Assembly: GCA_050954505.1 (NCBI GenBank)
Contig: JBPBPY010000503.1
Location: forward strand, 1-12,247
Reading direction: 5' to 3'
Origin: JAQGMO01 sp050954505
Lineage (GTDB): Bacteria; Pseudomonadota; Gammaproteobacteria; Burkholderiales; Burkholderiaceae_D
Length of the DNA stretch: 12,247 bases
Part shown: positions 6,084-12,247 of the stretch, in pieces
Numbering within the stretch: position 1 is the stretch's first letter
How the letters are laid out: every line of letters begins with the position of its first letter
Position numbers and translations under genes: made by a program
Notes under the pieces: generated by a model
What the model saw: the letters and a program-made list of their open reading frames with translations, nothing else
Database searches by the model: none
What the model was told of the DNA's origin: nothing

Positions 6084-9000
6084 ATGAAACGCGATCAGAT
6101 CTCCTCCACCGAAACCGTGCTGCGCGACTTGCTGGCGCGCCGCATCCTGATCCTCGATGGTGCGATGGGCACGATGATCCAGCAATACAAGCTCGGCGAA
6201 GCCGATTACCGGGCCGAGCGTTTTGCCGATTTCACCGGTCCGGGCCGCGAGCTGTTCGTCAAGGGCAATAATGAATTGCTCAGCCTGACGCAGCCGCAGA
6301 TCATCCTCGAGATCCATGAAAAATACCTCGCCGCCGGCGCCGACCTGATCGAGACCAATACCTTCGGCGCCACCACGGTGGCTCAGGACGATTACCACAT
6401 GGGCCACCTGGCCCATGAAATGAACCTGGCCTCGGCACGGCTGGCGCGCATCGCCTGCGACAAATACAGCACGCCCGACAAGCCGCGCTTTGTCGCCGGC
6501 GCCCTGGGCCCGACGCCAAAGACTGCCTCGATCTCGCCCGACGTCAACGATCCGGCGGCGCGCAACATCACCTTCGACCAGCTGGTCGACGCCTATCTCG
6601 ACCAGACCCGTGCGCTGGTCGAGGGCGGCGCCGACGTGCTGCTGGTGGAAACCATTTTCGACACCTTGAATTGCAAGGCGGCGCTGTTTGCCATCGATAC
6701 CTATTTCGAGGAAACCGGCACGCGCCTGCCGATCATGATTTCCGGCACCGTCACCGATGCCTCCGGACGCATCCTCTCGGGCCAGACCGTGCCGGCATTC
6801 TGGAATTCGATCCGCCATGCGCAGCCGCTCACGGTGGGCCTGAACTGCGCCCTCGGTGCAGCGCTGATGCGTCCGTATGCGGAAGAACTCTCGAAGATCG
6901 CCGATACCTTTGTCTGCATCTATCCAAATGCCGGCTTGCCCAACCCGATGGCCGATACCGGTTTCGATGAAACGCCCGACGTCACCTCGGCATTGCTGAA
7001 AGACTTTGCCGAAAGCGGTTTCGTCAATATTGCCGGCGGCTGCTGCGGCACCACGCCCGACCACATCCGCGCGATTGCCGAGGTGGTCGGCAGGATCGAA
7101 CCGCGCCGCGTGCCGCAACGCGCGCCCGATTTGCGTCTTTCGGGCCTGGAGCCGTTTACCATCGACGACGAAGCGCTGTTTGTCAACGTCGGCGAGCGCA
7201 CCAATGTCACCGGTTCGAAAGCCTTTGCACGGCTGATCCTCAATGAGCAGTACGACGAAGCCCTTGCCGTGGCACGCCAGCAGGTGGAAAACGGCGCCCA
7301 GATCATCGACATCAACATGGACGAGGCGATGCTCGACTCGCTCGCTGCCATGAAGCGGTTCCTGAACCTGATTGCCTCCGAGCCCGACATCTCGCGCGTG
7401 CCGATCATGATCGACTCATCGAAATGGTCGGTGATCGAAGCCGGCTTGAAATGCGTGCAGGGCAAGTCGGTGGTGAACTCGATTTCGATGAAGGAAGGCG
7501 AGCCGGAATTCCTGCGCCAGGCCGCGCTGTGCCGGCGTTATGGCGCCGCCGTGATCGTCATGGCCTTCGATGAAAAAGGCCAGGCTGATACCTTCGAGCG
7601 CAAGATCGAAATCTGCCAGCGCGCCTACGACCTGCTGGTGGAAAAGGTCGGCTTCCCTGCCGAAGACATCATCTTCGATCCCAACATCTTTGCCATTGCC
7701 ACCGGCATTGAAGAACACAACAACTATGCGGTGGACTTCATCAATGCCACGCGCTGGATCAAGGAAAACCTGCCGCGCGCAAAGATCAGCGGCGGCGTCT
7801 CGAACGTCAGTTTCAGTTTTCGCGGCAACGACCCGGCGCGGGAAGCAATTCACACGGTGTTTCTCTATCATGCCATCAAGGCCGGCATGACCATGGGCAT
7901 CGTCAACGCCGGCATGGTCGGCGTGTATGACGATTTGCCTGCCGAACTGCGCGAACGTGTCGAAGACGTGGTGCTGAACCGGCGCGAAGACGCCACCGAA
8001 CGGATGATCGACATTGCCGGCACGCTCAAGGCCGGTCACAAGAAGGAAGAACAGAACCTGGAATGGCGCGAAGGTCCGGTGCAAAAGCGCCTGGCCCACG
8101 CCATGGTCCATGGCATCACCCAATGGATTGTCGAAGACACCGAAGAAGCGCGCCAGCAGATGCTCGATACCGGCGGGCGGCCGATTCATGTAATCGAAGG
8201 TCCGCTGATGGATGGCATGAACATCGTCGGCGACCTGTTCGGCCAGGGCAAGATGTTCCTGCCGCAGGTGGTGAAATCGGCGCGCGTGATGAAGCAGGCG
8301 GTGGCGCACCTGATTCCCTTCATCGAGGAAGAGCAAAAGCTGGAAGAAAAACGCACTGGCGTGGCCGCCAAGGCCAAGGGCAAGATCGTCATTGCCACCG
8401 TCAAGGGCGACGTGCATGACATTGGCAAGAACATCGTTTCAGTGGTCCTGCAATGTAATAACTTTGAAGTCGTCAACATGGGCGTGATGGTGCCCTGTTC
8501 GGAAATCCTGGCCTGTGCCAAGGCCGAGAATGCCGACATCATCGGTCTGTCGGGATTGATCACGCCGTCGCTGGAAGAGGTGGCGTACGTGGCCAAGGAA
8601 ATGCAGCGCGATCCGCATTTCCGCATGCTCAAGATTCCACTGCTCATCGGTGGCGCCACCACCAGCCGCGCGCATACGGCGGTGAAGATCGCCCACAATT
8701 ACGAAGGTCCGGTGGTGTACGTGCCCGACGCCTCGCGCTCGGTTTCAGTGGCCCAGGCCTTGCTGACACCGGAGCAGCGCGAGGCCTACATCAATGAAAT
8801 TGCATTGGACTACGAGCGCATCCGCGAACAGCATGCCAACCGCAAGGCGGTGCCGATGCTGGCCATTGCCGAAGCCCGCAAGAACAGGACGGTGCTGGCG
8901 TTCGACGGCGCCGACACCCCGGTCAAGCCGAAGTTCATTGGCCGCCGCGTGTTCAAGAACCTCGCCCTGGCAGCGATTGCCCGCTACATCGACTGGGGAC

Positions 9001-9839
9001 CGTTCTTCCAGACCTGGGACCTGGCCGGCCCCTATCCCGCCATCCTGACCGATGAGGTGGTCGGTGCCGAGGCCACCAAGGTGTTTGCCGAAGGCCAGGC
9101 ACTGCTGAAGAAGCTCATCGACGGCCGCTGGCTGACTGCCAATGGCGTCATCGCCATGCTGCCTGCCAATAGCGTCAATGACGACGACATCGAACTGTAC
9201 ACCGATGACACCCGTAGCGAAGTCGCTTTCACGTATTACGGCTTGCGCCAGCAGACGGTCAAGCCGGTCATCGATGGCGTGGCCCGGCCGAACCAGTGCC
9301 TGGCCGATTTCATCGCGCCAAAATCCTCGGGCGTGGCGGACTACATCGGCATGTTTGCCGTCACCACCGGCATCGGCATCGAGAAATACGAGAAGCGCTT
9401 CGAAGATGCGCATGACGATTATTCATCGATCATGCTCAAGTCGCTGGCCGACCGCCTAGCCGAAGCACTGGCCGAACAGCTGCATGAACGGGTGCGGCGC
9501 GACCTCTGGGGGTATGCAGCCGAAGAAAACTTGAGCAATGAACAAATGATCAAGGAAGAATACGCCGGCATTCGTCCTGCGCCAGGCTATCCAGCCTGTC
9601 CTGAACACACGGTCAAGGCCGACATGTTCCGTGTGCTGCAGGCCGAAGAGATCGGCATGATGCTGACCGATTCCTACGCCATGTTTCCTGGCGCCGCGGT
9701 GGCTGGTTTTTATTTTGGCCATCGCCAGGCGAAGTATTTCAGTGTCGGCAAGATCGGCAGCGACCAGGTCGAGGACATGGTCAAGCGGCGCGGCATTTCC
9801 AGGGAAGACGCCGAGCGTTGGCTGGCGCCGAATCTGTGA
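6084..9839 (+). CDS. metH: Cobalamin-dependent methionine synthase
   Basis: A 1251-residue MetH (E. coli 1227), which makes methionine from homocysteine with a methyl group from 5-methyltetrahydrofolate via methylcobalamin, in the cytosol. All four modules are present in order. The homocysteine domain (about 15-340) starts ILDGAMGT and has zinc-ligand cysteines C255, C320 and C321. The pterin-binding domain (about 360-620) carries FVNVGERTNVTGS. The cap and cobalamin domain (about 650-900) has the lower-ligand histidine H778 in GDVHDIGKN. The reactivation domain (about 925-1251) carries the S-adenosylmethionine motif RPAPGYPACPEH (1164-1175). No frameshift or missing residue was seen. The ATG at 6084 fits the family; the Shine-Dalgarno is weak (GAAAGA). 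From memory, several Burkholderiales split this enzyme into two genes; here it is one. I found no B12 or S-adenosylhomocysteine riboswitch upstream, only the tandem array. A weak terminator follows, then a convergent gene. Confidence 0.98.
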   Translation: MKRDQISSTETVLRDLLARRILILDGAMGTMIQQYKLGEADYRAERFADFTGPGRELFVKGNNELLSLTQPQIILEIHEKYLAAGADLIETNTFGATTVAQDDYHMGHLAHEMNLASARLARIACDKYSTPDKPRFVAGALGPTPKTASISPDVNDPAARNITFDQLVDAYLDQTRALVEGGADVLLVETIFDTLNCKAALFAIDTYFEETGTRLPIMISGTVTDASGRILSGQTVPAFWNSIRHAQPLTVGLNCALGAALMRPYAEELSKIADTFVCIYPNAGLPNPMADTGFDETPDVTSALLKDFAESGFVNIAGGCCGTTPDHIRAIAEVVGRIEPRRVPQRAPDLRLSGLEPFTIDDEALFVNVGERTNVTGSKAFARLILNEQYDEALAVARQQVENGAQIIDINMDEAMLDSLAAMKRFLNLIASEPDISRVPIMIDSSKWSVIEAGLKCVQGKSVVNSISMKEGEPEFLRQAALCRRYGAAVIVMAFDEKGQADTFERKIEICQRAYDLLVEKVGFPAEDIIFDPNIFAIATGIEEHNNYAVDFINATRWIKENLPRAKISGGVSNVSFSFRGNDPAREAIHTVFLYHAIKAGMTMGIVNAGMVGVYDDLPAELRERVEDVVLNRREDATERMIDIAGTLKAGHKKEEQNLEWREGPVQKRLAHAMVHGITQWIVEDTEEARQQMLDTGGRPIHVIEGPLMDGMNIVGDLFGQGKMFLPQVVKSARVMKQAVAHLIPFIEEEQKLEEKRTGVAAKAKGKIVIATVKGDVHDIGKNIVSVVLQCNNFEVVNMGVMVPCSEILACAKAENADIIGLSGLITPSLEEVAYVAKEMQRDPHFRMLKIPLLIGGATTSRAHTAVKIAHNYEGPVVYVPDASRSVSVAQALLTPEQREAYINEIALDYERIREQHANRKAVPMLAIAEARKNRTVLAFDGADTPVKPKFIGRRVFKNLALAAIARYIDWGPFFQTWDLAGPYPAILTDEVVGAEATKVFAEGQALLKKLIDGRWLTANGVIAMLPANSVNDDDIELYTDDTRSEVAFTYYGLRQQTVKPVIDGVARPNQCLADFIAPKSSGVADYIGMFAVTTGIGIEKYEKRFEDAHDDYSSIMLKSLADRLAEALAEQLHERVRRDLWGYAAEENLSNEQMIKEEYAGIRPAPGYPACPEHTVKADMFRVLQAEEIGMMLTDSYAMFPGAAVAGFYFGHRQAKYFSVGKIGSDQVEDMVKRRGISREDAERWLAPNL

Positions 9840-9840
9840 C

Positions 9841-9863
9841 CCCGCAGTGGCGAGTGCGGGTTT
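9841..9863. terminator. Weak terminator between metH and the crotonase gene
   Basis: CCCGCA (9841-9846) and TGCGGG (9855-9860) form a 6-bp stem with an 8-base loop right after the metH stop, followed by only three T residues. On the opposite strand the hairpin could also serve the convergent crotonase gene, but it has no T-run there. The 60-base gap between the two facing genes holds nothing else. Confidence 0.45.
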
Positions 9864-9899
9864 GACTGCCGATTTCGCCGATCTCGCCGGAACAACACG

Positions 9900-10712
9900 C
9901 TAACGCTGACGCTGGCCGCTGCAATGGGCATTCCTGGTTGCCTTGACTGCCTGCGCCAATCGCGTCATTGTCTCGGGTTCACTCTGGGCGATGGCCAGCA
10001 TCATGGCCTCGGTCAACAGCCCGGCCTGGTCCGATTGCTCTGCCAGCCGGGGCAGGATCTGGATCACGCCAAAATTTGCCGTCGGCGTGTTGCGTCTGAT
10101 CTTTTGCGCCAATTCCCGTGCCTTGTCGAGGCCCTGGCCATTTTCAACCAGGTATTGTGCCAGTCCCGCATGCATGCCCTCGCTTGCATTGAGGGTGCGG
10201 CCGGTCAGCAGCATGTCGGTCAACACGGCCAGGCCGGCCAGGCGGCTGATGCGCACCGAACCGCCAGCGCCGACAAAAATCCCCAGCTGGCATTCGGGCA
10301 AGCGATACAGGGTCGATGCTTCGGCAATCCGGATGTGGCAGGCACATGCCATTTCCAGGCCGCCACCAAAAACGGCGCCCTTGAGTACCGCAATCACCGG
10401 TACCCGGCAATACTGGATGCGGTCGAAGGCACGCTGCCAGGCGCGCGAATGCTGCATCGCCTGCGTTACTGTGTGGGGGGTGATATTGGCCAGGTCCAGG
10501 CCGACGGAAAAATGGTGGCCTCTGCCGCACAGAATGATAACCTCGATATTTTCCGGCACCGTCTCGAAGAATTTACCCAGGCCATCAACGGTCTGGTCAT
10601 CGAGTGCATTGCGCTTGAACGCGCGCTCAAGGGTAATCGTCGCCACTGGCCCGTCGATCCCGATCGAGAAAGCCTGGCCCTGGCAAACGTTGGCCTCGGA
10701 TATGGAATGCAT
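9900..10712 (-). CDS. Enoyl-CoA hydratase/isomerase (crotonase) family protein
   Basis: A 270-residue crotonase-fold protein; members hydrate, isomerise or otherwise act on acyl-CoA thioesters through an oxyanion hole. The first oxyanion-hole loop is HHFSVGLDL (66-74) and the second is AVFGGGLEMA (113-122). Both glutamates used by classical enoyl-CoA hydratase are in place: E120 (GGGLE) and E140 (RLPECQLG). The usual Pro of the G-x-x-P-G loop is replaced by Val (GIFVGAGG). The product fits a group annotated in Burkholderiales as crotonase/enoyl-CoA hydratase family protein; its substrate cannot be read from sequence. The start is the ATG at 10712, five bases after a perfect AGGAGG; an upstream in-frame GTG at 10718 overlaps that Shine-Dalgarno and is unlikely. 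It stands alone, convergent with metH and divergent from the phospholipase D gene, behind an AT-rich region with a promoter-operator candidate. Confidence 0.93.
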   Translation of the reverse strand: MHSISEANVCQGQAFSIGIDGPVATITLERAFKRNALDDQTVDGLGKFFETVPENIEVIILCGRGHHFSVGLDLANITPHTVTQAMQHSRAWQRAFDRIQYCRVPVIAVLKGAVFGGGLEMACACHIRIAEASTLYRLPECQLGIFVGAGGSVRISRLAGLAVLTDMLLTGRTLNASEGMHAGLAQYLVENGQGLDKARELAQKIRRNTPTANFGVIQILPRLAEQSDQAGLLTEAMMLAIAQSEPETMTRLAQAVKATRNAHCSGQRQR

Positions 10713-10717
10713 AGTCA

Positions 10718-10723
10718 CCTCCT
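10718..10723 (-). promoter_or_regulatory. Perfect ribosome binding site of the crotonase gene
   Basis: On the minus strand AGGAGG is followed by TGACT and then the ATG at 10712. This ideal Shine-Dalgarno decides the start in favour of the ATG over the GTG at 10718. It is the strongest such site in the window, which suggests efficient translation when the gene is transcribed. Confidence 0.85.
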
Positions 10724-10741
10724 GCGCAACAACACGCCAAA

Positions 10742-10798
10742 GATACCAATAGTTTTTTAATTGATACCAAGTGTATTCCCATCCATTTCAATATTCAA
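10742..10798 (-). promoter_or_regulatory. Candidate promoter with repeated operator-like motif
   Basis: On the minus strand TTGAAT (10798-10793) and TACACT (10775-10770) are separated by 17 bases and would direct the crotonase gene. GATACCAA (plus-strand reading) occurs twice, at 10742-10749 and 10763-10770. The copies are 21 bases apart, about two helical turns. The upstream copy overlaps the -10 and start-site region and extends to the near-palindrome TTGATACCAA. This arrangement fits a repressor operator, but no regulator gene is in the window and the motif was not matched to a known family. Confidence 0.35.
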
Positions 10799-10947
10799 CC
10801 AAAAATATTTTCCTCTAATAACAATTAATGACGCTGAAAAAAATTTTTGCCTGCCAGTTTGAAAACACTTTTCGACCAGACCGTTGCGATGCATTAAACA
10901 ACAGCAAGATCGCGGGCTTTGTCATGAATTTATTCTCAGCAAGAAAG

Positions 10948-10974
10948 TTGTATTCGCGCCGCGTCTGCTATCCT
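10948..10974 (+). promoter_or_regulatory. Candidate extended -10 promoter for the phospholipase D gene
   Basis: TATCCT (10969-10974) is preceded by TG and one base, forming an extended -10 element. TTGTAT (10948-10953) lies 15 bases upstream as a possible -35, a short spacer that an extended -10 may tolerate. Transcription would start near 10981 and leave a leader of roughly 65 bases. Confidence 0.35.
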
Positions 10975-11047
10975 TGCGCGGCTTCATTGCCTTTGTACCT
11001 TCCTGCCCATCGCAGCCCGGGACCTTCACGCCGTGCCTGAACAAATC

Positions 11048-12247
11048 ATGACAACAAAACAAGGCTGGACCACACGCAAGCTGTTCATCGTCTTCATGAG
11101 TGTGCTGGCGACGATACTGGCCACACTGGTGGTGGTGAATTTCACCGCCGGTGAAAACACCATCGAAGAAAAAATCCCCCATCTGTACGGCGCGGCAGAC
11201 CCGCAGTTCGAGCGATCGATGGGCGCGCTGCTCGGTGCGCAGATTGTCGACGGCAACAAGTTCGATGCCATGCTCAACGGCGACCAGATCTTCCCGGCCA
11301 TGCTGGCGGCCATCCGCTCGGCACGCGAAACCATCAATTTCGAAACCTACATCTACTGGTCGGAAGAAATCGGCAAGGAGTTTGCCGATGCGCTGGCCGA
11401 ACGCGCCCGTGCCGGCGTCAAGGTGCATGTGCTGCTGGACTGGGTCGGCAGTGCCAAGATGGAGCAGGCGCGCATTGATGAAATGACGCGCGCCGGTGTC
11501 GAAGTGCGCAAGTACCATCCCTTGCGCTGGTATACGCTGGGCCGCATCAACAACCGCACGCACCGCAAGCTGCTGATCACCGATGGACGCATTGGTTTTA
11601 CCGGCGGCGTTGGCATCGCCGGCCAGTGGACCGGCAATGGCGAAGATCCCGACCACTGGCGCGACAGCCATTTTCGTGTTCAGGGTCCGGTCGTGAAACA
11701 GGTCCAGGCAGTGTTCCTGGAAAACTGGACCAAGACCACCGGTGAAGTGCTGCATGGCGACCTGTATTTTCCGCCGCTGCCTTCGGTTGGCACAGGACGC
11801 GCCCAGATGTTCAGCAGCTCGCCGACCAGCGGCAGTGAAAAGATGCACCTGATGTATTTGATGGCGATTACCGCTGCCCAGAAATCCATCGACTTGTCGG
11901 CTTCCTACTTTGTGCCTGACGACATGACGCGCCATGCACTGATCGATGCCATGAAGCGCGGCGTGAAGCTGCGCATCATCACCCCGGGCAAGTACATCGA
12001 CACCGAAACCGTGCGTGGTTCTTCGCGTGGCTTGTGGGGCGGCATGCTGCGCGCGGGCGCCGAGATCAGCGAGTACCAGCCCACGATGTATCACTGCAAG
12101 GTCATGATCGTCGATGGCCTGATGGTCTCGGTCGGCTCGACCAACTTCGATGACCGCTCCTTCAAGCTCAATGATGAAGCCAACCTGAATATCTATGATG
12201 CCGATTTTGCCCGCCACCAGACGGCGGTGTTCGAGTATGACCTCGGC
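11048..12247 (+). CDS. Cardiolipin synthase-type phospholipase D protein (3' truncated by window)
   Basis: The reading frame is open from 11048 to the last base: 400 residues with no stop, so the C terminus lies outside. It is a phospholipase D superfamily member of cardiolipin-synthase type, expected to act at the inner membrane by condensing phosphatidylglycerol with another phospholipid. An N-terminal transmembrane segment (about 11-32, KLFIVFMSVLATILATLVVVNF) is followed by two HKD domains. Motif 1 is H172-K174-D179 (THRKLLITDG, then GFTGGVGIAGQW); motif 2 is H349-K351-D356 (YHCKVMIVDG, then VGSTNFDDRSF). Both are complete, so the enzyme should be active. NFETYIYWSE (97-106) is also typical of cardiolipin synthases. 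The ATG at 11048 has no clear Shine-Dalgarno; an in-frame GTG at 11033 (five residues longer) is a possible alternative. Other superfamily activities cannot be excluded. Confidence 0.92.
   Translation, partial: MTTKQGWTTRKLFIVFMSVLATILATLVVVNFTAGENTIEEKIPHLYGAADPQFERSMGALLGAQIVDGNKFDAMLNGDQIFPAMLAAIRSARETINFETYIYWSEEIGKEFADALAERARAGVKVHVLLDWVGSAKMEQARIDEMTRAGVEVRKYHPLRWYTLGRINNRTHRKLLITDGRIGFTGGVGIAGQWTGNGEDPDHWRDSHFRVQGPVVKQVQAVFLENWTKTTGEVLHGDLYFPPLPSVGTGRAQMFSSSPTSGSEKMHLMYLMAITAAQKSIDLSASYFVPDDMTRHALIDAMKRGVKLRIITPGKYIDTETVRGSSRGLWGGMLRAGAEISEYQPTMYHCKVMIVDGLMVSVGSTNFDDRSFKLNDEANLNIYDADFARHQTAVFEYDLG

Larger units (their letters stand above)
10713..11047. other. AT-rich divergent intergenic region
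   Basis: This 335-base spacer separates the crotonase and phospholipase D genes, which point away from each other. By my count 10741-10860 is about 28% G+C, far below the flanking genes. It contains A/T tracts such as seven A followed by five T near 10837-10848. A 70-codon right-reading ORF at 10828-11040 lacks a ribosome binding site and family features, so I do not call it a gene. The region most likely holds the two promoters and possible sites for nucleoid proteins. Confidence 0.7.

Noticed and set aside
5055..7118. A 687-codon left-reading open frame across the argZ-like gene, the array and the start of metH
   Set aside because: Antisense to two conserved genes, with no family motif. 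The frame is open because of third-position G+C bias and the stop-free array.
7416..8417. A 333-codon left-reading ORF within metH
   Set aside because: Shadow of the metH coding strand; His/Asp-rich translation with no domain, while the sense frame is full-length MetH.
10716..10718. GTG start for the crotonase gene, two codons upstream of the ATG
   Set aside because: The GTG overlaps the end of the AGGAGG sequence and could not use it; the ATG at 10712 has ideal spacing.
10828..11040. A 70-codon ORF upstream of the phospholipase D gene
   Set aside because: No Shine-Dalgarno, no recognisable family, mixed composition, and it overlaps the likely promoter of the next gene.

Overview
The window looks like a chromosomal stretch of a betaproteobacterium of the order Burkholderiales, most likely an Oxalobacteraceae-type organism. 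This is inferred from protein similarity recalled from memory, the G+C-rich coding sequence, and the lysM-dprA / def-fmt neighbourhood; species was not determined. Nothing mobile was found: no transposase, phage gene, tRNA, rRNA or CRISPR array.

Layout. Bases 1-539 carry smg (DUF494), reading right. It faces dprA (664-1869, left-reading), which is the second gene of a lysM-dprA pair (LysM exoprotein 1888-3054, left-reading; 18-base gap). A 184-base divergent spacer leads to def (peptide deformylase, 3239-3772), a probable terminator, and fmt (Met-tRNA formyltransferase, 3947-4930). Def and Fmt are the two ends of the N-formylmethionine cycle. Thirty-seven bases after fmt is a stand-alone guanidine-modifying enzyme (4968-5804) that closely resembles cyanobacterial ArgZ arginine dihydrolase. 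It is followed by a 279-base gap filled by a degenerate 12/13-bp tandem array, and then by a full-length cobalamin-dependent methionine synthase, metH (6084-9839). A convergent crotonase-family gene (9900-10712, left-reading) follows. Its start region is AT-rich and carries a candidate promoter with two spaced copies of an 8-bp motif. A right-reading cardiolipin-synthase-type phospholipase D gene starts at 11048 and runs off the window end.

How the genes work together. def/fmt serve translation initiation and N-terminal processing. metH makes methionine, and if the 4968 gene is ArgZ it would degrade arginine to ornithine and ammonia. lysM-dprA pairs a periplasmic cell-wall-binding protein with a ssDNA/RecA-loading protein. 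The crotonase and phospholipase D genes are separate units of acyl-CoA and membrane lipid metabolism.

Most noteworthy: the 15-unit tandem array directly upstream of metH, with a short ORF and good Shine-Dalgarno at its left edge; the ArgZ-like enzyme lacking the second domain of cyanobacterial AgrE; the inverted orientation of smg relative to dprA; and the operator-like repeat in the crotonase promoter. No clearly new multi-gene system is visible.
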